Assembly: GCF_001908185.1 (NCBI RefSeq) | Contig: NZ_LGHM01000084.1 | Location: 1 to 32,272 of the forward strand | Source of the DNA: Bradyrhizobium sp. AS23.2 | GTDB taxonomy: Bacteria; Pseudomonadota; Alphaproteobacteria; Rhizobiales; Xanthobacteraceae | Direction of reading: 5' to 3' | DNA: 32,272 nt | Part shown: positions 23,229-30,419 of the stretch, piece after piece | Numbering within the stretch: the first letter of the stretch is position 1 | Layout of the letters: the number at the start of each line of letters is the position of its first letter | Position numbers and translations under genes: made by a program | The notes under the pieces: generated by a model | Told to the model about the DNA's origin: nothing | The model's input: the letters and a program-made list of their open reading frames with translations, nothing else | The model's database searches: none

Positions 23229-24842
23229 ATGGCCGATATCTTGACCCTGAAAAAATTCGAGGCGCTGAGCCCGTTCGAGATCAAGGACGAGCTGATCAAT
23301 CTCGCCAAGGCGACGTCGAAACGGTCGCAATCCGCGTTCCTGAACGCCGGCCGCGGCAATCCGAACTGGGTGGCCACCACGCCGCGCGAAGGCTTCTTCC
23401 TGCTGGGACAGTTCGCCATCACCGAAAGCAAGCGGGTCATGGAGCACCCGGCCGGGATTGGCGGCATGCCTGAGGCGAAGGGCATTGCCGCTCGGTTTGA
23501 GGCGTGGCTCGCCAAGCACTCTGACATGCCTGGCGCGGGCTTCCTTTCGGAGATGCTGCCTTTTGCGGTCAAGAAATTCGGCTTCGACCCGGACGCCTTC
23601 GTCCACGAGCTCGTCGATTCCATCATCGGCGACAACTATCCGGTGCCGGATCGCATGCTGGTGCACAACGAAAAGATCGTGCACGAATATCTGATGTGGG
23701 CCGTTTGCGGTGAGCCGCGGCCGGCCGGCAAGTTCGACATCTATGCGGTCGAGGGCGGCACGGCGGCGATGTGCTACCTCTTCAAGTCACTGAAGGCCAA
23801 CCGCCTATTGCTTCCCGGCGACACCATCGCGCTGGGAACGCCGATCTTCACGCCCTACATCGAGATGACGCATCTGGAGGATTACGACCTCGAGGTCGTC
23901 CAGATCAGGGCGCCGCAGGAAAACAAATTCCAGTTCACCGACGAGGAAATCAAGAAGCTGGAGGATCCGAAGATCAAGGCGTTCTTCATCGTCAATCCCG
24001 CCAATCCCTCCGGGATGGGGGTGAGCCCGGAGACAATCGCCAAGCTGGGTCACCTGGTCAGGACCAAGCGCCCCGACCTCATGCTGCTCACCGACGACGT
24101 CTACGGTACCTTCGTTCACGGTTTCCGCTCACTGCTGGGCGAGCTCCCGCACAACACCATTGGCGTCTATTCCTATTCGAAATATTTCGGCTGCACGGGA
24201 TGGCGGCTCGGCGCAATCGCCATTCATGAAGACAACATCTTCGACAAGATGATCGCGAAGCTGCCGGACGACGCCGTGAAGGCGCTCGACAAGCGTTACG
24301 GGCCGCTGACGCTGGAGCCGCGCAAGCTCAAATTCATCGATCGAATCGTTGCCGACAGTCGCGACGTCGCGCTCAATCACACTGCGGGCCTGTCGCTGCC
24401 GCAGCAGGTGATGATGAGCCTTTTCTCGCTCTCGGAGATGATGGACGCGAAGAAGGCCTATCAGGCCGCCTGCATGGAAATCGTCAACAAGCGGCTGTGG
24501 GCGCTGCTCGATGGCCTGGGACTCGCCGACAAGCTGGCGCCCAATCCAAACTACGACGCCTATTACGGCCTGATCGATTTCGAGTTCTGGGCCCGGAAGA
24601 ACATCGGAGACGAAGCCGTCGATTATCTGAAGAGCCACGTCCATCCGCTCGATCTTGCGTTTCGCTTGGCGGAAGCCCACGGGATCGTGCTGCTGAACGG
24701 TGGCGGCTTCGATGCCCCCGAATGGTCGCTCCGTATTTCCCTGGCGAACCTGCCGGACGACGTCTACGACGATATCGGACGGGGCGTTCGATCGATTGCC
24801 AGAGGATACCGGGACACATACGAGGCGGCGAAGGGAGGCTAG
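23229..24842 (+). CDS. aspD: Bifunctional aspartate transaminase / L-aspartate 4-decarboxylase
   Basis: This PLP enzyme (also named asdA) converts aspartate to alanine and CO2 (EC 4.1.1.12) and can transaminate. The 537 residues match the large fold type I decarboxylases, longer than ordinary aminotransferases: FLNAGRGNPNW near 38-48, YAVEGGTAAMCYLFKSL, FFIVNPANPSGMGV, LLTDDVYGTF, and the PLP-binding VYSYSKYFGCTGWRLGA with K318. CGGAG stands just before the ATG at 23229. Divergent from two aspT antiporter genes. Decarboxylation consumes a cytoplasmic proton and antiport moves net charge, so together they can build proton-motive force. A 9-bp hairpin follows the stop. Confidence 0.93.
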   Translation: MADILTLKKFEALSPFEIKDELINLAKATSKRSQSAFLNAGRGNPNWVATTPREGFFLLGQFAITESKRVMEHPAGIGGMPEAKGIAARFEAWLAKHSDMPGAGFLSEMLPFAVKKFGFDPDAFVHELVDSIIGDNYPVPDRMLVHNEKIVHEYLMWAVCGEPRPAGKFDIYAVEGGTAAMCYLFKSLKANRLLLPGDTIALGTPIFTPYIEMTHLEDYDLEVVQIRAPQENKFQFTDEEIKKLEDPKIKAFFIVNPANPSGMGVSPETIAKLGHLVRTKRPDLMLLTDDVYGTFVHGFRSLLGELPHNTIGVYSYSKYFGCTGWRLGAIAIHEDNIFDKMIAKLPDDAVKALDKRYGPLTLEPRKLKFIDRIVADSRDVALNHTAGLSLPQQVMMSLFSLSEMMDAKKAYQAACMEIVNKRLWALLDGLGLADKLAPNPNYDAYYGLIDFEFWARKNIGDEAVDYLKSHVHPLDLAFRLAEAHGIVLLNGGGFDAPEWSLRISLANLPDDVYDDIGRGVRSIARGYRDTYEAAKGG

Positions 24843-24857
24843 AGGAAACGTGGCTAC

Positions 24858-24882
24858 GGCAACGCCCTGATAAGGCGTTGCC
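24858..24882. terminator. Hairpin after aspD
   Basis: GGCAACGCC and GGCGTTGCC form a perfect 9-bp stem around CTGATAA, 15 bp after the aspD stop. No T-run follows, so termination may be weak or the element may stabilise the mRNA 3' end. Confidence 0.5.
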
Positions 24883-24939
24883 CGTGCGATACTCTTGGAT
24901 CGAGGATATTCGGCCAATAGCAATCATAGGAGGGCGATC

Positions 24940-25161
24940 ATGCCAATCCAGCTCGTGATGGACCGCAATGGCGATAGCCGCTATTTCTTCAACTCCGACG
25001 ACGCAGAGGAACTGGCCCAGGCGGAACGGCGCTTTTACGAATTGACCGGTCTTGGCTTCACCGCGGCGGTCCGGACCGGTCCAGATCAGGTGTCGAAAGT
25101 CCGGTCGTTCGCCCCCTCGGCGGAAGAAACACTCTTTTTTCCCAGACTAGTCGGCGGGTAG
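24940..25161 (+). CDS. Small conserved-looking hypothetical protein
   Basis: This 73-residue soluble protein starts MPIQLVMDRNGDSRYFFNSD and ends EETLFFPRLVGG. An excellent ribosome-binding site AGGAGGG (24928-24934) precedes the ATG at 24940; the frame extends upstream to 24895, but the RBS fixes the start. DSRYFFNSDDAEELAQAERRFYELTGLGFTAAVR suggests a compact alpha/beta fold. It follows aspD by 97 bp, with a hairpin between. I recall similar short proteins in Bradyrhizobium but know no function. Confidence 0.75.
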   Translation: MPIQLVMDRNGDSRYFFNSDDAEELAQAERRFYELTGLGFTAAVRTGPDQVSKVRSFAPSAEETLFFPRLVGG

Positions 25162-25171
25162 TCGCCCCGTC

Positions 25172-25594
25172 ATGTTCGGGTTTCGATCTACTCCATCGAG
25201 TAGCCGCTCCCGCATGAGGGCGACGAGAGCTCTTTTCATAAGGCACGGCGCCGAGGCCACGCCCGAGGGACGGTCGCTGCGGATGCTGCGAGAATGGCTG
25301 TCGCAGGCGCAGCGAGAGCAGTTCGCAAGCAAGGGTTACTTCGACGTCGTCGGAGGAAACACCGGAAACCAGTACAGGATCTATACTGGCACCTCGGCCA
25401 ATGTATGCGAGATCGACAAAAGCGGTCGCCTCCGGGAGGGGCTATGTTTCACGACGATTGTTGATTTGCCAATCGGCGACGTGATGCTGGCTCAGAAGAT
25501 CGCCCTGGAAACATGCGAAGACGAGGTGCGCGCCCTGGCCAGGTGGTTCACCCCCCGAAGTCATCATTTTCGACAAACCGAGCGTCGCCGATGA
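25172..25594 (+). CDS. Conserved hypothetical protein
   Basis: The 140-residue soluble protein has a distinctive core, LREWLSQAQREQFASKGYFDVVGGNTGNQYRIYTGTSANVCEIDKSGR … PIGDVMLAQKIALETCEDEVRALARWF. I recall this pattern (WLS.xQ…YF.V.G…YRI..G…N..E.D … GD.MLAQKIALET) in many small alphaproteobacterial proteins of unknown function. The start is uncertain: ATG at 25172 or 25214, neither with a strong RBS; conservation begins around residue 35. It begins 11 bp after the preceding gene and is probably co-transcribed. The frame is complete. Confidence 0.7.
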   Translation: MFGFRSTPSSSRSRMRATRALFIRHGAEATPEGRSLRMLREWLSQAQREQFASKGYFDVVGGNTGNQYRIYTGTSANVCEIDKSGRLREGLCFTTIVDLPIGDVMLAQKIALETCEDEVRALARWFTPRSHHFRQTERRR

Positions 25595-25845
25595 CGGCGC
25601 GGATCGTCGTTGTCTCCGGCCGGTGCCGAGGTCCATTGATGACGATAAGAACGGGTTTGTCGTTTCCGAGAACCTGAATCGGCAGAAGGCACACGTTCTT
25701 ACTCAATTGCGGATCGCGAACGGCGTGCCATCAAGGGCCTTGCGGATCACACCCCATGTCATTGGGACTTCGAAAAAAATGCCAGATGTCAAACGCCGTA
25801 GGCGGACTTGACTGGTCTTAGACGTCGGCCGGTAGACAAAATAGC

Positions 25846-28596
25846 ATGAGCGCAGCAGCGAATGCGAACACGACCAATGAGGTGACGCGCTGGCACGCAC
25901 TACCTCAACATGAGGTGGTGGAGCGACTTGCTACCAGCTACGAGAAGGGGCTTGCTCCGGCTGAGGCCGCTGTCCGACTTCAGAAATACGGCCAGAACCG
26001 CCTCCCCGAAGGCAGGAAACGCGGCTGGTTTGCGAGGCTTCTCGCACAGTTCAACAACATCCTGGTCTACGTGCTGCTCGCTGCCGGGTTCACCAAGCTG
26101 ATGTTGAACCTGTGGGTCGACGCGGCAATCATCTTTGGCGTGGTCGTTCTCAACGCGCTCCTCGGGTTCATTCAGGAGGGCAAGGCCGAGAAGGCGCTGG
26201 ATTCCATCCGCAATATGCTGACCGCCGAAGCCCGGACGGTACGCGGCGGGGAGACCCGCATGATTCCCGCGGAGGATATTGTTCCGGGGGACGTCGTGCT
26301 CCTGGAGTCGGGGGACAAGATTCCTGCGGATCTGCGACTCTTCGAGACAAAGAACCTGCGGACCGAAGAGGCGGCCCTCACAGGTGAATCGGTGCCGGCA
26401 GAAAAAAACGTCGAGGCGGTGCCTGCGAACGCGACGGTTGGCGACCGCGCAAACATGGCATTTTCCGGCACCATGGTCGTATCGGGTCGCGCGACCGGAT
26501 TGGTCGTCGCAACCGGTACTGAGACGGAACTTGGCCGTATCAACCAGTTGCTCGCCGACGTGAGCCCGCTCGAGACTCCGCTGCTGCGCCAGATCAAGAA
26601 GTTCGGCTACGCCATCAGTGCGGCAATCGGGGTGATCAGCGTCCTGATCTTCGCCTACGGCAAGTGGGTGAAGGGGATCGACTTTGTGGAGCTCTTCCAG
26701 GCAGTCGTCGGCATCGCCGTATCGCTCATCCCGGAAGGACTACCCGCGCTTATCACGATCACCCTGGCCATCGGCGTCCAGCGCATGGCCCAGCGCAACG
26801 CGATTATCCGGCGGTTGCCGGCAGTCGAAACGCTCGGCTCGGTGTCGCGGATCTGCTCGGACAAGACGGGCACGCTGACGCTCATGGAGATGATGGTGGT
26901 GTCCGCCGTCACGGCCGAAGCGGCGTATCAGATCACCGGCGACGGCTATTCTCCCGAGGGAGAAATCAAAAAGGACGGACAGCCCGCGGGCAAGGACCCG
27001 GTACTCGCGCTGATGGGGCGAGTGTCCCTGCTCTGCAACGACGCCGAGTTGTTCCAGCAGGAAGGCACCTGGAAGGTGGAGGGTGATCCGACCGAGGGCG
27101 CGCTCTATCCATTCGCGGCCAAGCTCGGTATGGATCGGCAGCTCGAGCAGACAGCATCTCCGCGTGTCGACGCCATTCCGTTCGAATCCGAGCACAAGTT
27201 CATGGCGACGCTCCAAAGAGATGCGAACGGGGAGCAAGTCCTGCTCGTCAAAGGCGCCCCGGAAGTCATTCTTGAGCACTGCGATCGCCAGCAGACCGCC
27301 GACGGCCAATCGAGCCCGCTCGACCGCGAGCACTTCCTGAAACAATCGGACAGGCTTGCGGCCCAAGGCGAACGTGTGCTGGCGTTCGCGTGGCTCCAGA
27401 ACCCGAAGGTGAAGGCTGGCGGTCTCACCGCCGCCGACCTGCCAAGGACGCTTGTCTTGCTCGGCCTCATCGGCCTGCTGGATCCGCCGCGCAAAGAGGC
27501 CATCGAAGCCGTGAAGGAGTGCCACGGTGGCGGAATTCGGGTCACCATGATCACCGGCGATCACAAGATCACTGCCGCGGCCATCGCCAAGTTGCTTGGG
27601 CTTGGTGACGGAAAGACCGCGATCACGGGCGCCGAAATCGAGGACATGGACACCGCGACGCTGCAGGAACGCGTTCGCGCCGTTGACGTTTTCGCGCGCG
27701 CCAGCCCCGAACACAAGCTGCGGCTGGTGAAAGCGATCCAGGCCAACAATCAAATCGTGGCGATGACAGGCGATGGGGTAAACGACGCGCCCGCTCTCAA
27801 GAAAGCCGACATCGGGGTCGCGATGGGTATCAAAGGCACCGAGGTCACGAAGGAGGCTGCCGAAATGATCCTGGCCGACGATAACTTCGCCTCGATCTCG
27901 GTGGCGGTGAAGGAAGGTCGCACCGTCTACAACAACATCGAGAAGGCCATGCTATTCATGCTGCCGACCAATGTCGCGCAGGCGCTGGTCATTGCGGTGG
28001 CAATCTTTGCCGGGTTCACGATGCCGATCACGGCCCCGCAAGTGCTCTGGGTCAACATGGTCACGTCGGTCGCGCTCGGCCTGGTCATCTCCTTCGAGCC
28101 GCACGAGATCGATGTGATGGATCGGCCCCCGCGCGCAGTAGACCGCCCCATCGTGACCGGCTTCGGGATCTGGCGGATCATCTTTGTGGGCTTGGCGCTG
28201 CTTGCTTACACCTTGTTGGCGTTCTTCTGGATGAAGGCGCAAGGCGCCTCGGATGGGCTTGCCCGAACGGTAGCCGTCAATGCCATCACGATCGGCCAGG
28301 TGTTCTATTTGCTGAATAGCCGCTACCTGCTCGATTCGTCGCTCTCCCTGAAGGCGCACACCGGCAACGCGTACTTGCCGCTCGGCATAATTGCCGTCGT
28401 GATCTTGCAACTGATTTTCACCTACGCACCACCGGTCCAGGCGATGTTCGGCAACGAATCTATCCCGCTTCAGGTGTGGCCCTGGCTTCTTGCGGGCGGC
28501 TTGCTGTTCTTCCTCGTGGTCGAGGCGGAAAAGCTTGTCATTCGCTCGTCGAGCTCGTTGCGAAAGGTTGTTGTCGCCACGGAAGCAGGCGCGTGA
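25846..28596 (+). CDS. P2-type cation-transporting ATPase
   Basis: This 916-residue inner-membrane pump belongs to the P-type ATPase family of Ca2+/Na+/H+ pumps (P2-like). It has a cation ATPase N-terminal domain, an actuator domain with TGES at 179-182, transmembrane helix M4 with PEGLP at 296-300, phosphorylation site D339 in SDKTGTLT, the KGAPE nucleotide-binding motif, and the hinge TGDGVNDAP at 641-649. Six C-terminal helices follow, including VLWVNMVTSVALGLVISFEP, where serine replaces the aspartate found in SERCA-like NLVTDG. Ion specificity cannot be settled; the change argues against a standard Ca2+ pump. The ATG at 25846 lacks a clear RBS. A strong terminator follows. Confidence 0.92.
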   Translation: MSAAANANTTNEVTRWHALPQHEVVERLATSYEKGLAPAEAAVRLQKYGQNRLPEGRKRGWFARLLAQFNNILVYVLLAAGFTKLMLNLWVDAAIIFGVVVLNALLGFIQEGKAEKALDSIRNMLTAEARTVRGGETRMIPAEDIVPGDVVLLESGDKIPADLRLFETKNLRTEEAALTGESVPAEKNVEAVPANATVGDRANMAFSGTMVVSGRATGLVVATGTETELGRINQLLADVSPLETPLLRQIKKFGYAISAAIGVISVLIFAYGKWVKGIDFVELFQAVVGIAVSLIPEGLPALITITLAIGVQRMAQRNAIIRRLPAVETLGSVSRICSDKTGTLTLMEMMVVSAVTAEAAYQITGDGYSPEGEIKKDGQPAGKDPVLALMGRVSLLCNDAELFQQEGTWKVEGDPTEGALYPFAAKLGMDRQLEQTASPRVDAIPFESEHKFMATLQRDANGEQVLLVKGAPEVILEHCDRQQTADGQSSPLDREHFLKQSDRLAAQGERVLAFAWLQNPKVKAGGLTAADLPRTLVLLGLIGLLDPPRKEAIEAVKECHGGGIRVTMITGDHKITAAAIAKLLGLGDGKTAITGAEIEDMDTATLQERVRAVDVFARASPEHKLRLVKAIQANNQIVAMTGDGVNDAPALKKADIGVAMGIKGTEVTKEAAEMILADDNFASISVAVKEGRTVYNNIEKAMLFMLPTNVAQALVIAVAIFAGFTMPITAPQVLWVNMVTSVALGLVISFEPHEIDVMDRPPRAVDRPIVTGFGIWRIIFVGLALLAYTLLAFFWMKAQGASDGLARTVAVNAITIGQVFYLLNSRYLLDSSLSLKAHTGNAYLPLGIIAVVILQLIFTYAPPVQAMFGNESIPLQVWPWLLAGGLLFFLVVEAEKLVIRSSSSLRKVVVATEAGA

Positions 28597-28668
28597 GCGG
28601 CTCCTTTTCGCAGGCTTGCGCGTGCTTCGATCTCTTGCCGCGGCTTGGCGCCGCGACCGACAGAAATG

Positions 28669-28700
28669 CGCCGCGGAGCGTCACCCGCGGCGTGATTTTT
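28669..28700 (+). terminator. Intrinsic terminator of the P-type ATPase gene
   Basis: A perfect 8-bp GC stem CGCCGCGG/CCGCGGCG with an 8-base loop is followed after three bases by TTTTT. It lies 73 bp after the ATPase stop in the convergent gap before the PPK2 gene. Confidence 0.75.
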
Positions 28701-28747
28701 GTTGCTGCACCGATTGCGCCGACCCTCGAGCGTTCGGGCCACGGGAC

Positions 28748-29650
28748 CTAAGCTTCACGCGCAAGTTCCGCACGAGCCGCTGCCAGCTCCTTCTTCTGCT
28801 CCGGGCTCACCTTCGGATATGCAAGGTCGAGCTTCTCTACTGCTTCCACGATTGCCGCTGCGACGACAAGACGGGTGAACCATCTGTTGTCGGCCGGCAC
28901 CACGTACCACGGCGCTTGCTCCGATGCAGTGGCCGCGATCGCCGCTTCATATGCGCCCATAAAATCGAGCCAGTACTTGCGTTCGCGCACGTCCGATGCA
29001 GAGAACTTCCAGTTCTTTCCGGGGTTGTCGAGGCGCTTCATGAACCGCTTCTTCTGCTCTTCGCGCGAGACATGCAGGAAGAACTTGAGGATGACTGTGC
29101 CCTGCCGGGTGAGGTAATCCTCGAAGTGCGCGATGTCTGCCAGTCGTTCGTCCCAGATCCGGGTGCCCACGAACGACGGCGGGAGCCTCTGCTGCTTCAA
29201 GATATCCTCGTGAACGCGCACAACGAGGACCTCCTCGTAATAGGAACGATTGAAGATTCCGATCCGTCCACGCTCCGGCAGACGCGAGATGTAGCGCCAC
29301 ATGAAGTCATGTGCGAGATCTTCCTGTGAGGGCGGCTTGAACGAAAAGACCTGGCAGCCTTGCGGATTCACCCCCGTCATGACGTGTTTAATGGTGCTGT
29401 CCTTGCCAGCCGCATCCATGGCCTGGAACACGAGCAGCAGCGACCAACGGTCCTGGGCATAAAGCATGTCCTGTTCTTCTGCGAGCCACCGGGTGCCCCG
29501 CTGAAGAAGGTCGGCAGCTTCGCCCTTTTCCATGTTCAGACCGCGCGTGTCGCCGGGGTCGAAGTCCTTCAGCCGAAAGCCTTTGCCGCTGGAAATACGG
29601 AACGGGTGGATATACTTCTGGATCTGGTCGAGAATCTCTTTTCTCGGCAT
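28748..29650 (-). CDS. ppk2: Polyphosphate kinase 2 family protein
   Basis: This soluble PPK2-family phosphotransferase uses polyphosphate to phosphorylate nucleotides (AMP, ADP or GDP depending on class). The 300 residues carry Walker A-like QAMDAAGKDST at 76-86, then GVNPQGCQVFSFKPPSQED, the Walker B/lid region RIGIFNRSYYEEVLVVRVH at 129-147, and LKFFLHVSREEQKKRF followed by DNPGKNWKFSASD, all family hallmarks. GGGAGG lies about 8 bases before the ATG at 29650. Convergent with the ATPase gene. The single-domain form could regenerate NDP/NTP from stored polyphosphate; the nucleotide class cannot be decided by eye. Confidence 0.92.
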   Translation of the reverse strand: MPRKEILDQIQKYIHPFRISSGKGFRLKDFDPGDTRGLNMEKGEAADLLQRGTRWLAEEQDMLYAQDRWSLLLVFQAMDAAGKDSTIKHVMTGVNPQGCQVFSFKPPSQEDLAHDFMWRYISRLPERGRIGIFNRSYYEEVLVVRVHEDILKQQRLPPSFVGTRIWDERLADIAHFEDYLTRQGTVILKFFLHVSREEQKKRFMKRLDNPGKNWKFSASDVRERKYWLDFMGAYEAAIAATASEQAPWYVVPADNRWFTRLVVAAAIVEAVEKLDLAYPKVSPEQKKELAAARAELAREA

Positions 29651-30074
29651 GGAGTGTCCTCCCTTCCTAGGACAGAGGAATTCAAGACAAAGACAGTCTC
29701 GCGCTGTCTGCTCAACGGCCCGGGCTTGACCTGCTCTCCAACAGCCTTGATGGGCCGTGCGTTATCCTATCATGGCGACAGGGTTTCGTGCGTCGCGGCC
29801 GGTGCCGCGCGGCCTAGTCGTTCGCAGCGCATAGAGCTCGGCTTCGCAGTGCTTGCGACAAGATCAGAATGGTACAAACACGCCCGCTCTTTTCCATGGC
29901 GCGCAGTGAAAATGTGCCAAGAGGCAGAGGTCCGCATATGATTCAAAAGGCGGCATCGGCCGGCGCTGCGGCGATGTCAGCTCAGGGACCAAACTCGGAC
30001 GAAGCGGTTTGGGGAATGCGCGCGAATTTGGCTCTGCTACTTCTACTGCACAGCCACGACCGTGCCGCGTAATT
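29651..30074. other. Intergenic stretch without recognised gene
   Basis: 424 bp holding the PPK2 promoter side and the 3' flank of the small secreted protein gene. Short plus-strand frames exist (for example 29869-30072) but lack ribosome-binding sites and protein-like composition. No repeat or operator was identified. Confidence 0.5.
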
Positions 30075-30359
30075 TTAGAACTGGGCCGGTTGAGCGGGTG
30101 GACTGGGCCAATCCGATCGCAGGTTGTTCGGATTATTCCTTTCGAACAAGTCCCGCGTTATCACGCCGCTCGGGCGGGAATCAGTCAACGGAGGCAGTCC
30201 GCGAGCATCACGGGTTGGCGCGACGATGACGCCGGGCCGAACGACACAATTGGCGGGATAGCCAACGTATTGGCAGTAAGTTGCGGCACTCACGCCTCCA
30301 TTGCTTCCTACCGAGAAGCCAATAATTAGCGACGCTGACAAGGCGATTGATCGCTTCAT
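30075..30359 (-). CDS. Small secreted hypothetical protein
   Basis: The 94 residues begin with a clear signal peptide (MKRSIALSASLIIGFSVGSNGGVSA, cleavage probably before ATYC). The mature part has a paired-cysteine motif YCQYVGYPANCVVRPG and is otherwise Pro/Arg/Asn-rich and probably flexible. A perfect AGGAGG ribosome-binding site lies at 30365-30370, five bases before the ATG. Short proteins starting with YCQYVGYPA-CVVRPG after the signal are common in Bradyrhizobium. It lies 60 bp downstream of the TPR protein gene on the same strand. Function unknown; it is likely periplasmic. Confidence 0.8.
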   Translation of the reverse strand: MKRSIALSASLIIGFSVGSNGGVSAATYCQYVGYPANCVVRPGVIVAPTRDARGLPPLTDSRPSGVITRDLFERNNPNNLRSDWPSPPAQPAQF

Positions 30360-30364
30360 TTTTG

Positions 30365-30370
30365 CCTCCT
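30365..30370 (-). promoter_or_regulatory. Consensus ribosome-binding site
   Basis: AGGAGG on the minus strand, spaced five bases from the ATG at 30359; it decides the start of the small secreted protein. Confidence 0.8.
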
Positions 30371-30419
30371 GTAGCTCAAAGCGCGACCTCTGCCAGTTAT
30401 AGCCGACCAGAATTGGAAG

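Noticed and set aside
25623..25811. 62-codon plus-strand ORF before the ATPase
   Set aside because: No RBS and no protein-like pattern; ends in an Arg run.
26740..27753. 337-codon minus-strand ORF inside the P-type ATPase
   Set aside because: It lies over the catalytic domains of a certain ATPase; shadow.
29751..29764. TTGAT half-site upstream of the PPK2 gene as a FixK box
   Set aside because: The second half-site does not match TCAA at the required spacing.
29869..30072. 67-codon plus-strand ORF
   Set aside because: No RBS, no recognisable sequence, atypical composition for a small secreted protein.
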